From Winogradskyella forsetii (GTDB lineage: Bacteria; Bacteroidota; Bacteroidia; Flavobacteriales; Flavobacteriaceae): 64,000 nucleotides of DNA. The stretch covers positions 682,001-746,000 of the forward strand of contig NZ_CP053348.1 of NCBI RefSeq assembly GCF_013394595.1, read 5' to 3'. The translations under genes were made by a program, and so were the position numbers. The notes under the pieces were generated by a model that was given only the letters and a program-made list of their open reading frames with translations, was not told where the DNA came from and did no database searches. Below, in pieces: positions 1 to 8,326 of the stretch. How positions within the stretch are numbered: position 1 is the first letter of the stretch; every line of letters begins with the position of its first letter.

Positions 1-1980
1 GACTTCGTAATTGCCATCGTCATTTTTCGTTAAGCCTGCAATATTTGAAATGCTAGAAAGGAGATTACCTGCTAACTCTAGGCGCCATTTAAAAACAGAG
101 AAATCATTATCAAATATATTGTTGCGCTTATCTATTTTATAGTCGAAACTTGTAGAGAAAATAAGGTTGTTTTCAGTAAGTCGTTCTTTGCGCTCATCTA
201 TATTATTTACGGTTAAATAATCATCATCACTTGCAGATAAACTGGTGTTTCCCACCAAAACATCATCAATAAAAACATCAGCTGGCTGATAGCGATTTGA
301 CCCTAATTCGTCATTCTGTAAAAAAGCATCGTTGGGTATATAATTAATATCGCGTGCAATGGAGTTTAATCTGCTAAAAGAGTTTTGATAAACCCCAAAG
401 TAATTACTGGTATTTAAGTTTTTTACAAAGTTCACATTAAACAGTTCTAGAGTGTTGGTGACCGTTTTTGAAGGAAACCAGTTATAACTAAATATACCTG
501 AGAGCGATTGTTTGTCTAAGCCAATATTTTGTTGGCTTGTCGCAGAAATGCTCATAGCTGTGCTTGGAGACATGTATTTCGGGATAATTTTATCGGTGTT
601 AAATGGGCTGAATAACCTCGGAATGGTTAAACGAATATTGCCACCAAATTCATTAATATCAAAAAAAGCAGATTCAGGATCATTTCGCGTTTTCGAAGCA
701 CCTATGGCTGCGATTCCCGATATTTCCAAAGTTTCTGCGCCTCTAAAAATATTTCGTATTTTTAATCCTGCACTGAATGAAAATCCTATCGTTTGAATAT
801 TACTAGTGTTGATTTCTGGATCAAAACTTAAACCGTATTGCTTTTTGGGTTCTAAATAAATATTAGCGGTAAGTGTAGTGTCCTCTTCATTTTCAATAAA
901 ATCAACATTTGGATATCTAAACATTTGTAGGTCATTAAGATATCGGGAAGTCCTACTTTGAGCTAAAGCACTAAAAGTGTCGCCTTTATTTATAAAAACA
1001 GCATCCGTCAACGCTTTAGGCCTGAATCTTAATTTTTCCTTACTGTAAAGGTTAAAATCTTTATAGGTTGTGGTGTCTGTTATTGGTTTGTTACGGTTGT
1101 TGAAATTGTCGTCCGTAAAAATATTGACCTCCTTTATTTTATAAATCTTAAAAGGCCTGGTGGTTGTAGAATCATCACCTCGTATGGTTCTATTTGCTAT
1201 AATAATATCGGTGTGTACTTTATGGTTGGTATTGATAGTATCCATTTCAAAACGAATATAATCTTGTCCAAAATGATAAAAACCAACGTTTCGTAAATAA
1301 CTGTTGATGCGCTCACGTTCCGTTTCGTAATTCTGTTCGTCATATTGTTCTCCTTTTTTCAGTAGTGAGTTTTTGCTGAATTTATCATAAAGCGAATCAA
1401 TCGCAGGACTACTGATATAAGGCGTAATGGAGTCTAATATGTAAGGTTTATGTTTTTTGACTTTGTAAGTGACCTGAGCCAATTTATTGCTGTCCTTGTC
1501 AACCTCGTAGGTAATTTCATTATTAAACCATCCCTTACTATAATAATATTTTCTCAGGTTACTAGCGGTTTTAATGGTTTTGTCCTCATTGTAAATGACA
1601 GGAGCTTCACCTGTACGCTTTAACCATGAATTAAAATTGCGACGTGATTCCATCAATTTGTCGAATTGTTTTTTGGAAAGTAGAGCCGTTCTTCGGTTTA
1701 CTTTGGAAGAATCGCTCAACACGTTGGCATATAATATGGAATCTATGTTGGGTCTGGCCAGATTGTAAATATGAAGTTTTAAAGGAAATCCCAAAAATCT
1801 TCGCATACCCGAATTGGTGCGTTGCGCAATGATATTATTAATACGCTCATCGGTCACTTTATCACCATCTTCCAGAATGGTGTTATTGGTAATAAGATGC
1901 TCATCACTTTTTACACGTTTTACGACATTACAAGAACTTAGCATAAATACGCATACCAAAACTAGTACATTCCGATACAT
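1..1980 (-). CDS. tamL: TamL-like BamA-family outer membrane lipoprotein (3' end outside window)
   Basis: Reading back from an ATG at 1978-1980 gives an open frame of 660 codons to the window edge. The protein begins with a short lipoprotein signal ending LSSC (Cys about residue 17). About 250 residues of soluble POTRA-like sequence follow, then surface-antigen barrel sequence with repeated aromatic strands. This matches the BamA/Omp85-like TamL lipoproteins of Bacteroidota, which pair with TamB-type proteins in envelope assembly. The lipobox separates it from BamA proper, which has a type I signal. The end of the barrel and the C-terminal beta-signal are not visible. It is divergent from the RNA methyltransferase gene, as often seen in Flavobacteriaceae (from memory). 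Family assignment is fairly sure; the exact symbol is an inference. Confidence 0.8.
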   Translation of the reverse strand, partial: MYRNVLVLVCVFMLSSCNVVKRVKSDEHLITNNTILEDGDKVTDERINNIIAQRTNSGMRRFLGFPLKLHIYNLARPNIDSILYANVLSDSSKVNRRTALLSKKQFDKLMESRRNFNSWLKRTGEAPVIYNEDKTIKTASNLRKYYYSKGWFNNEITYEVDKDSNKLAQVTYKVKKHKPYILDSITPYISSPAIDSLYDKFSKNSLLKKGEQYDEQNYETERERINSYLRNVGFYHFGQDYIRFEMDTINTNHKVHTDIIIANRTIRGDDSTTTRPFKIYKIKEVNIFTDDNFNNRNKPITDTTTYKDFNLYSKEKLRFRPKALTDAVFINKGDTFSALAQSRTSRYLNDLQMFRYPNVDFIENEEDTTLTANIYLEPKKQYGLSFDPEINTSNIQTIGFSFSAGLKIRNIFRGAETLEISGIAAIGASKTRNDPESAFFDINEFGGNIRLTIPRLFSPFNTDKIIPKYMSPSTAMSISATSQQNIGLDKQSLSGIFSYNWFPSKTVTNTLELFNVNFVKNLNTSNYFGVYQNSFSRLNSIARDINYIPNDAFLQNDELGSNRYQPADVFIDDVLVGNTSLSASDDDYLTVNNIDERKERLTENNLIFSTSFDYKIDKRNNIFDNDFSVFKWRLELAGNLLSSISNIAGLTKNDDGNYEV

Positions 1981-2165
1981 CGATGTGTTGAAGGGATATA
2001 CTATTGAAGTTAAGTGTTGTAGATTCAAAAAGAGGTGTCTTATTTAATTTATTACCTGAAACAAAAATAATACCATTTCTGCTACAGAAATAGAATAGTC
2101 AATTTAATTTTAAAACACTTTTAAACCAAAATAGGTTTACTTTGTATTTTATACTAAATTTAAAT

Positions 2166-2909
2166 ATGAGTTCGATTTTATCAAAGAATCAAATCAAGTT
2201 AATTAAAAGCTTAAGTCAAAAAAAAGCCAGACAGCAAAACGGTTTGTTTATAGTTGAAGGCATCAAGGGAATTTCTGAATTTCTGAAATCGGATTACAGG
2301 TTGAAAAATCTCTATACTACTGATCTGATTTTTGAGGCACCAACTCATTTAATTACTGAAATTTCAGAAACTGATTTAAAGAAAATATCAACCCTTAAAA
2401 ACCCGAATACAGCTTTAGCTATTTTTGAAATTCCTGATGAACAGGCTGCCCAACAAAACGGTTTAACCATAGTTTTAGATGATGTTAGGGATCCAGGGAA
2501 TTTAGGAACGATTATTCGACTTTGTGATTGGTATGGTGTTAAAAATTTGGTTTGTAGCCAAAATACGGTTGATTGCTACAATACAAAAGTAGTGCAAGCG
2601 ACAATGGGTTCTCTAACGCGAGTGAATGTGCAGTATTTAGATTTAATCACCTATTTGGAATCCATTAAGACAGAAGTTTTTGGAACATTCTTAACTGGCG
2701 AAAACATTTACACAACCAATTTACCATCCAATGGAATTATTGTTCTAGGAAATGAAGCCAATGGAATTTCTGAAGCCATTGAAGTTCACGTGACCAGAAA
2801 AGTTACCATTCCGCAATTTGGAGAAATTAAAGACACCGAAAGCTTAAATGTGGCCAATGCAACAGCCATACTATTAAGTGAATTTCGAAGGCGTACTATT
2901 GAAATGTGA
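2166..2909 (+). CDS. TrmH/SpoU-family RNA 2'-O-methyltransferase
   Basis: A 247-residue SAM-dependent RNA ribose methyltransferase of the SPOUT superfamily, probably acting on rRNA or tRNA. The three SpoU motifs are visible: DDVRDPGNLGTIIR (motif 1), VLGNEANGIS (motif 2) and ESLNVANATAILLSEF (motif 3, which forms the trefoil knot). The N-terminal 90 residues are the usual substrate-binding domain. I take the ATG at 2166 (MSSILSKNQIK) rather than 2142, because the eight upstream residues are hydrophobic leader-like codons not typical of the family. Its 3' end meets the convergent porT stop at 2896-2909, a 14-base overlap. The target nucleotide cannot be read from the sequence. Confidence 0.9.
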   Translation: MSSILSKNQIKLIKSLSQKKARQQNGLFIVEGIKGISEFLKSDYRLKNLYTTDLIFEAPTHLITEISETDLKKISTLKNPNTALAIFEIPDEQAAQQNGLTIVLDDVRDPGNLGTIIRLCDWYGVKNLVCSQNTVDCYNTKVVQATMGSLTRVNVQYLDLITYLESIKTEVFGTFLTGENIYTTNLPSNGIIVLGNEANGISEAIEVHVTRKVTIPQFGEIKDTESLNVANATAILLSEFRRRTIEM

Positions 2910-3612
2910 AATTGATAAAAACACCTCTCGTTTGCATTTTTGAAACATTACCCGTCCAAGGGCTATTTGTGGCGGCATCTCTAATAAGTTCATCATTCAT
3001 AGCGAAAATACCGCGAATCGATGGCGTAAATTTGAAATAGAGTAAGTACATATCGATACCAAAACCAATTTCATAGAAATACGTGTTTTTGGTCATTCTG
3101 AACTCGCCAGAACTATTGTCATTTGGGTTATCTTGATTACTGGACAGGTTGAGGGCAGCCGAAACGCCTCCAACAATGAATGGTTTAAAATTATTAATCC
3201 GCTTAGTTGATACTTTTAATAATAAAGGCACATGGACATAAGTGGATTTAACTTCTCTTAGCAAATCGGAGTCATTAAATTCCATGCCTGCAAAATAACT
3301 TTCGTCATAACGCAAATTTCTTGTGGTAAAAAAAACGCCTGGTTCAAGTCTCAAATTGAGATAATCATTGATTCGCATATCACCGACAAGGCCTAAATGA
3401 AACCCAAACGATTTATCAACTTGAATGTCTTTTAAGTCCTCATTATAATCAAAATTAAAGTCGTATTGGTTAAACCCAATAAAATAACCCCAAGTTAAAA
3501 ACTTCTTGTCGATGTTGTCAATGGAATTAGTTACTTTTTCTTTGGTAAAAAGTTGAGCAGAAACGTTTTGGAACGTTAATAAAAGTGCGATAACATAAAT
3601 TGTTTTCCTCAT
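2896..3612 (-). CDS. porT: PorT/SprT, type IX secretion and gliding outer-membrane barrel
   Basis: A 238-residue outer-membrane beta-barrel of the PorT family (Outer membrane protein beta-barrel, OmpA-like fold). A signal peptide of about 19 residues ends ...NVSAQ and is followed by alternating strands ending in a C-terminal Phe-Thr-Phe-Gln. The start is set by the ATG at 3610-3612; a longer frame to 3687 would overlap ubiE and lacks a signal peptide. The gene begins one base after the ubiE stop, so the two are co-transcribed. The order ubiE-porT next to an RNA methyltransferase is that of the T9SS gene porT/sprT in Flavobacterium, which supports a secretion role over a generic porin. Known of the family: required for T9SS export. 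Confidence 0.8.
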   Translation of the reverse strand: MRKTIYVIALLLTFQNVSAQLFTKEKVTNSIDNIDKKFLTWGYFIGFNQYDFNFDYNEDLKDIQVDKSFGFHLGLVGDMRINDYLNLRLEPGVFFTTRNLRYDESYFAGMEFNDSDLLREVKSTYVHVPLLLKVSTKRINNFKPFIVGGVSAALNLSSNQDNPNDNSSGEFRMTKNTYFYEIGFGIDMYLLYFKFTPSIRGIFAMNDELIRDAATNSPWTGNVSKMQTRGVFINFTFQ

Positions 3613-3613
3613 A

Positions 3614-4345
3614 CTACGATTTGGATGCTGAGTAAATTGTGGCCACTCCCATAGTTTGTGGCATGTCTTTGACATTAATAAACCCAATTTTTCTCAAAAT
3701 ATTGTTCAAAGCTTCACCATAAGGAAAAACGGAGGCAGATTCACTTAGATAATCGTAGGCTACCTTATCCTTTGAAAACAGTTTTCCGATTACAGGCATA
3801 ACCAATTTTGTATGTACGTTGTAACCCGCTTTGTATATCGGATTTGTAGGTACTGAGGTTTCTAAAATCACAAAAATACCATTAGGTTTTAGGACTCTTA
3901 ATATTTCGGTCAGTCCTTTTTCCAAATTTTCAAAATTACGAACACCAAAAGCAACGGTTATAGCATCGAAAGTGTCATTTTCAAAAGGTAAATCCTCTGA
4001 ATCTCCAATAACCATGGATATGACATTGTCTAAGTTTTTAGATTTAATTTTTTTCCGACCCACTTCCAACATACCATCGCTTATGTCTAAGCCAATAATT
4101 TCTTTGGCGCTAGTAGAAGTGAGGCTAATGGCCAAATCTCCTGTTCCTGTGGCAATATCCAAAATATTTTCAGGATTAGTTTGGGCCACTAATTTTACAA
4201 CCTTGTTTCTCCATTTTACATCGATACCAAAAGAAATGACACGGTTGAGACCATCATATTCTTTAGAGATGGTGTCGAACATTTTAGTCACCTGAACCTT
4301 TTTGGATTGGGTACTATCTTTATATGGATTTACTTTTTCAGCCAT
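3614..4345 (-). CDS. ubiE: Demethylmenaquinone methyltransferase UbiE/MenG
   Basis: A 243-residue class I SAM methyltransferase that performs the last step of menaquinone synthesis, methylation of demethylmenaquinone. SAM motif I is ILDIATGTGDLA (residues 61-72). The UbiE signatures DTISKEYDGLNRVISFG (near residue 24) and VAFGVRNFENLEKGL (about 130-145) are present. Length matches the family. In this organism menaquinone is the acceptor for the Na+-NQR complex encoded at 23.1-29.3 kb, so the enzyme supplies that pump's substrate. It forms an operon with porT (one-base spacing). Confidence 0.95.
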   Translation of the reverse strand: MAEKVNPYKDSTQSKKVQVTKMFDTISKEYDGLNRVISFGIDVKWRNKVVKLVAQTNPENILDIATGTGDLAISLTSTSAKEIIGLDISDGMLEVGRKKIKSKNLDNVISMVIGDSEDLPFENDTFDAITVAFGVRNFENLEKGLTEILRVLKPNGIFVILETSVPTNPIYKAGYNVHTKLVMPVIGKLFSKDKVAYDYLSESASVFPYGEALNNILRKIGFINVKDMPQTMGVATIYSASKS

Positions 4346-4367
4346 AAAATTTTTGGCAAATATACTA

Positions 4368-4490
4368 AGAAGTTACAAGTACTTAAAGTTACAAGGATTT
4401 AAAGTTAGGTTGGTTTTGGAGATATTTTTTCAACTTTAAGGACTTTGGTTAGTTGCCAACTTATAACTTTTATAACTTTAAATACTTTCG
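4368..4490. repeat. Degenerate AAGTTACAAG/AACTTTAA repeat tract
   Basis: The spacer between the divergent ubiE and trkA starts carries repeated units related to AAGTTACAAG followed by TTAAAGTT on one side, and the inverse ACTTATAACTTTTATAAC and ACTTTAAATACTTT on the other. It reads as a low-complexity intergenic repeat with partial inverted symmetry. No coding potential. Confidence 0.5.
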
Positions 4491-4516
4491 GGCCTTATTA
4501 ACTTCTAACTTATCCA

Positions 4517-4524
4517 TATATTTG
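4517..4524 (+). promoter_or_regulatory. Probable trkA promoter -7 element
   Basis: TATATTTG matches the Bacteroidota -7 consensus TAnnTTTG and ends 23 bases before the trkA ATG. No clear TTG -33 element at the usual distance. Confidence 0.5.
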
Positions 4525-4547
4525 CATGTTCATTTGAAGAGAAAACA

Positions 4548-5897
4548 ATGAAAATAATTATCGCAGGTGCAGGTGAAGTAGGATTTCATTTGGCGAAACT
4601 TTTATCTTACGAGTCACAAGAAATCACATTAATAGATACCAAAAAAGATAGTTTAGCATATGCTGGAGAGCATTTGGATATCAGGACTATAAAAGGTGAT
4701 GCAACGTCAATTGCTATTCTAAGAGATGCACGTATCGAAACTGCAGCGCTTTTTATTGCCGTAACGTCTTCGGAAACTACAAATATTACAGCTTGCGTAT
4801 TAGCAAAACAATTAGGTGCAAAACGAACCATTGCACGTATTTCCAATACCGAATTTATTGAAAACAAAGAGACGGTTGGGTTTTCGAAATTTGGAATTGA
4901 TGAATTGATTTCACCAGAATCTTTAGCCGCTTCTGAAATAGAGCTATTATTGAATCAGTATGGCTTTAATGATACTTATGAGTTTGAAGATGGCGCATTG
5001 ACCATGTTGGGTTTACGTTTGTCCAGAACAGCAACTTTTGTGGATAAAACGGTTAAGGAAGCGGCCGAAATATATCCTGAGTTGCATTTTATTCCAATTG
5101 CCATTCAGCGATTGGGAACCCAGTATACTATAATACCGCGTGGAGATACCATTTTTAAAGAAGGTGATAAAGTCGTTTTTATGACTTCTAAAGGCGGTGA
5201 TGATGAGTTGTTTGAGTTATCTGGAAAAGTTAAAGTCCATATTAAGGATATCATGATTCTTGGTGGTAGTCAAATCGGTTTTAAAACGGCAAAAGACCTT
5301 TGCACGAGTAAGTTTAATGTGAAGTTGGTTGAAAGTAAACGGAGTGTAGCAGAAGATTTAGCGGAAGATTTACCAAATGCTTTAGTGATTTGTGGAGATG
5401 GGAGAAATGTTGAAATATTAGATGAAGAGAATATTTCTGACATGGATGCTTTTATTGCTGTGACTGGTAATTCGGAAACCAACATTATGTCTTGTCTTTT
5501 GGCAAAATCCAAAGGTGTAAAGAAAACGATTGCCTTAGTAGAGAATATGGATTATTATCAATTGTCACAATCCATAGGCATCGATACCCTAATCAATAAA
5601 AAATTATTGGCTGCCAATAACATCTTTAGATATATTAGAAAAGGCGAGGTTGTAGCAATGACCAAGTTGACCAATATGAATGCTGAACTATTAGAGTTTG
5701 TTGTAAAACCTAATTCTAAAATTACCAATAAAAAGATTAAGGATTTAAAATTTCCACGTTCCGCCATTTTTGGTGGTATTATAAGAGATGGACAAGGATT
5801 GATTCCATTAGGTGACTTTAAAATTGATGCAGGTGATCGCGTGGTAGTTTGCTGTTTGCCACGTTCTATTTCTGAAGTTGAAGCATTTTTCTCTTAA
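4548..5897 (+). CDS. trkA: Trk K+ uptake system regulatory subunit TrkA
   Basis: A 449-residue cytoplasmic gating subunit of the Trk potassium channel. It has the canonical duplicated layout RCK_N-RCK_C-RCK_N-RCK_C. The first Rossmann glycine motif is IIAGAGEVGFHLAKLL (residues 3-18) and the second is IMILGGSQIGFKTAKDL (about 235-251). Each is followed by an acidic residue at the end of strand 2, implying NAD(H) or adenine nucleotide binding. TrkA_C segments are near residues 140-220 and 375-449. trkH follows after 15 bases in the same direction, so channel and gate are expressed together. Confidence 0.95.
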   Translation: MKIIIAGAGEVGFHLAKLLSYESQEITLIDTKKDSLAYAGEHLDIRTIKGDATSIAILRDARIETAALFIAVTSSETTNITACVLAKQLGAKRTIARISNTEFIENKETVGFSKFGIDELISPESLAASEIELLLNQYGFNDTYEFEDGALTMLGLRLSRTATFVDKTVKEAAEIYPELHFIPIAIQRLGTQYTIIPRGDTIFKEGDKVVFMTSKGGDDELFELSGKVKVHIKDIMILGGSQIGFKTAKDLCTSKFNVKLVESKRSVAEDLAEDLPNALVICGDGRNVEILDEENISDMDAFIAVTGNSETNIMSCLLAKSKGVKKTIALVENMDYYQLSQSIGIDTLINKKLLAANNIFRYIRKGEVVAMTKLTNMNAELLEFVVKPNSKITNKKIKDLKFPRSAIFGGIIRDGQGLIPLGDFKIDAGDRVVVCCLPRSISEVEAFFS

Positions 5898-5912
5898 TTG
5901 TAAGTAGATCGT

Positions 5913-7415
5913 ATGTCTCGTATAAAACTCAATTATAAAATTATTTTTCATTTTTTTGGACTTCTATTATTGTTTAATGGAGGCTTTATGCTTATCGCCA
6001 CTTTAATCAGTCTGATTTATAACGATGGTGTAACGCTAGAGTTGTTTTTAGCCGGAATGGCAACACTTTTAATAGGCGCCATAGCCATGTATAGAACAAA
6101 AGACCATCGCAAAGAAATGAATAAACGCGAAGGTTATATTGTTGTGGCTTTTGGTTGGATAGTGATGTCGTTATCAGGTACCTTACCTTATGTTGCTACA
6201 GAAGCCATTCCATCATTTACAGATGCTTTTTTTGAAACCATGTCTGGTTATACTACAACAGGCGCGAGTATTTTAAACGATATTGAAGTCATCCCAGAAG
6301 GTGTACTGTTTTGGAGAAGCACAACCCATTGGATTGGTGGTATGGGAATTATTGTATTGGCCATAGCCATTTTACCATTATTGGGTGTTGGAGGCATGCA
6401 ATTATTTGCAGCCGAAGCACCAGGACCAAGTGCCGATAAATTACATCCGAGAATTACAGATACGGCAAAACGTTTATGGTTAATTTATGTAGGTTACACA
6501 GTTGCGGAAACCATTCTGTTACAAATTGCAGGTATGTCTTTTTTCGATGCCATAAACCATGCGTTGAGCACGTTGTCCACAGGTGGCTTTTCCACAAAAA
6601 ATGCGAGTGTCGCCTATTGGAACGATAATCCTGCGATACAGTATATTATTATATTCTTTATGTTTTTGGCTGGTACAAACTTTGTATTAAGTTATTACAT
6701 GTTTAAAGGCAAAGTTTCTAAAATTTTAAAAGACGAAGAGTTTAGACTTTACTTTAAATTCATCGCTATATTTACTATTATTGCTGCGGTTCTAATCTAT
6801 TTTAGAGCAGATGTCTCGCAATCTTCAATTATTCACCCTATGGTTTTGGGTGAAGGTGAAAGTGCAATAAGACATGCCTTATTTCAAGTGTTAGCTATAG
6901 TAACCACAACTGGTTTTGTTACCGCAGATTACACGCTTTGGACACCATTTTTAACCGTTTTCTTTTTTGGATTGATGTTTTTAGGAGGTTCCGCAGGAAG
7001 TACATCTGGTGGTGTAAAAGTGATGCGTCAATTAATTTTAATTAAAAATAGTTTTATAGAATTTAAACGGGCATTGCATCCTAATGCGATTTTACCTGTT
7101 CGTTATAATGGAAAATCCGTATCAAAGGATATTGTTTTTAATGTTTTAGGTTTCTTTATCCTTTACATGCTGTCCTTTATTATTGGTGCTTTGGTATTTT
7201 CCATGTTTCAGATTGATTTTACTTCTGCGATCGGACTTTCGGCATCGAGTTTAGGAAACGTTGGACCGGCTTTGGGTGATTTCGGCCCTGTAAATAACTA
7301 CGCAGCTTTACCACCTTTAGGAAAATGGTGGGCTTCTTTCTTAATGCTTATTGGGAGGTTAGAACTGTTTACGGTTTTAATATTGTTGACACCTTTTTTC
7401 TGGCGAAATAGGTAA
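5913..7415 (+). CDS. trkH: Trk K+ channel subunit TrkH
   Basis: A 500-residue inner-membrane K+ transporter of the TrkH/KtrB superfamily with about ten hydrophobic helices. Four selectivity-filter loops are visible: SGYTTTGAS, LSTGGFSTK, TTTGFVTAD and SSLGNVGPAL, each with the conserved filter Gly. The GGSAGSTSGGVKVMR segment after the third filter is the intramembrane gating loop typical of TrkH. It forms an operon with trkA. In a Na+-rich habitat it provides K+ accumulation driven by membrane potential or ion gradient. Confidence 0.95.
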   Translation: MSRIKLNYKIIFHFFGLLLLFNGGFMLIATLISLIYNDGVTLELFLAGMATLLIGAIAMYRTKDHRKEMNKREGYIVVAFGWIVMSLSGTLPYVATEAIPSFTDAFFETMSGYTTTGASILNDIEVIPEGVLFWRSTTHWIGGMGIIVLAIAILPLLGVGGMQLFAAEAPGPSADKLHPRITDTAKRLWLIYVGYTVAETILLQIAGMSFFDAINHALSTLSTGGFSTKNASVAYWNDNPAIQYIIIFFMFLAGTNFVLSYYMFKGKVSKILKDEEFRLYFKFIAIFTIIAAVLIYFRADVSQSSIIHPMVLGEGESAIRHALFQVLAIVTTTGFVTADYTLWTPFLTVFFFGLMFLGGSAGSTSGGVKVMRQLILIKNSFIEFKRALHPNAILPVRYNGKSVSKDIVFNVLGFFILYMLSFIIGALVFSMFQIDFTSAIGLSASSLGNVGPALGDFGPVNNYAALPPLGKWWASFLMLIGRLELFTVLILLTPFFWRNR

Positions 7416-7486
7416 ATTCTCAACTTTTTTCAAGACTTTTCAAATAATAGCTAGCCTATATTAATACTGATATGCTGAACATAAAA

Positions 7487-7501
7487 CCCTTAAAATAAGG
7501 G
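7487..7501 (+). terminator. Weak hairpin after trkH
   Basis: CCCTTA-AAA-TAAGGG, a 6-bp stem about 70 bases after the trkH stop, without a strong T-tract. Possible terminator. Confidence 0.3.
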
Positions 7502-7576
7502 CTATGGTTGCCAAATACCTTGTAACATTTTTAATTGTTGTACGTCTTATTTGTATAACCAATTAAATCATCAATC

Positions 7577-7825
7577 ATGGAATTAGTATTAAACACAGCA
7601 TTAGAATCTTTACCAGAACCCTCTGAGGTATCTCATTTTACAACTCACGGATTATTGAATTCAAATTATAAATCCGTTGTAAAAAAGAATTTTAGCCAAC
7701 CATCTTCAGCCTCTGTATTCGGAATTAGACAACGACTAAAGGCGTCTCAATTAAATATGGTAAACCATACAGCTGTAATCTTGAAATTATCTGTATTCGC
7801 CATTGCTTTAATCGCTTTGTTCTAA
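7577..7825 (+). CDS. Small protein with C-terminal membrane helix
   Basis: An 82-residue protein not recognised beyond its shape. The N-terminal 60 residues are polar and Ser-rich. Residues about 64-82 (VILKLSVFAIALIALF) form a single membrane helix ending at the C-terminus, as in a tail-anchored protein. It starts at ATG 7577 after an AT-rich leader and is followed by a good terminator at 7859-7880, so it is probably a monocistronic real gene. The neighbouring 94-residue gene also has basic N-terminal sequence and one helix. No function can be proposed from the sequence. Confidence 0.6.
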   Translation: MELVLNTALESLPEPSEVSHFTTHGLLNSNYKSVVKKNFSQPSSASVFGIRQRLKASQLNMVNHTAVILKLSVFAIALIALF

Positions 7826-7858
7826 AAACGATTTGCATAATATTCTGAACGTTTAACT

Positions 7859-7880
7859 GGCACATTAATTTGTGCCTTTT
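7859..7880 (+). terminator. Rho-independent terminator
   Basis: GGCACA-ttaatt-TGTGCC followed by TTTT, 34 bases after the stop of the 82-residue gene. Confidence 0.75.
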
Positions 7881-7957
7881 ATAGCTACGATAGTATTTTT
7901 AAAATATACGGATGCTATTCACATTACACCTTTTCAACCTTTTAAAACTTAGAAACT

Positions 7958-8242
7958 ATGTCTGCAGGAGCGATGATTACTAGCGTTAGAAATAATTTGA
8001 ATTTGCTTTCTAAACGAGATAGAATGAAAAACAGATTAGCTGGTTTTAATTCTGATAAAAAAACAGAATATAATTTACCTAAAGCTACCACTAAACAACT
8101 CAAAGACATTGCTAAGCGGTTAAAAGAGGAACGAAAAATTAGAATGCTCAAGGTGATTAGTCTTACAGTTTTAGGATTCTTTGGTCTTGTTTGTATTTTA
8201 ACTTATTTAGCAGATGGAATTAGAGAAATATTCTGGTTTTAA
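7958..8242 (+). CDS. Small basic protein with one transmembrane helix
   Basis: A 94-residue protein. Residues 1-60 are strongly basic and predicted helical (repeated Lys/Arg, e.g. AKRLKEERKIRM). One membrane helix follows at about 64-84 (VISLTVLGFFGLVCILTYL). A short C-terminal tail ends in IFWF. Similar small proteins are common in Flavobacteriaceae, but I know no function. It ends just before the palindromic terminator at 8260-8292 and is convergent with the aminotransferase gene. Confidence 0.65.
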   Translation: MSAGAMITSVRNNLNLLSKRDRMKNRLAGFNSDKKTEYNLPKATTKQLKDIAKRLKEERKIRMLKVISLTVLGFFGLVCILTYLADGIREIFWF

Positions 8243-8259
8243 AATTGAACTTAAAGAAA

Positions 8260-8292
8260 AGACCTTTCAGGTTTTTAAAACCTGAAAGGTCT
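8260..8292. terminator. Perfect palindromic bidirectional terminator / repeat element
   Basis: AGACCTTTCAGGTTTT and its exact inverse AAAACCTGAAAGGTCT are separated by one base. It lies between the convergent 94-residue gene and the aminotransferase, so it can terminate both. Related elements occur at 62417-62449 and, less closely, at 39569-39603. This suggests a dispersed palindrome family. Confidence 0.8.
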
Positions 8293-8326
8293 GGTCATAT
8301 CATCAGAATGCAATTGTGGTTAACAA

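Noticed and set aside
512..796. Plus-strand open frame at the window start
   Set aside because: Lies inside the tamL-like gene on the other strand, whose protein features are clear.
3831..4295. Long open frame opposite ubiE
   Set aside because: Shadow of a strongly conserved gene; no family features or start signals.
8260..8292. Operator site for a DNA-binding regulator
   Set aside because: It lies between two gene ends (convergent), not upstream of a gene, and has copies elsewhere.
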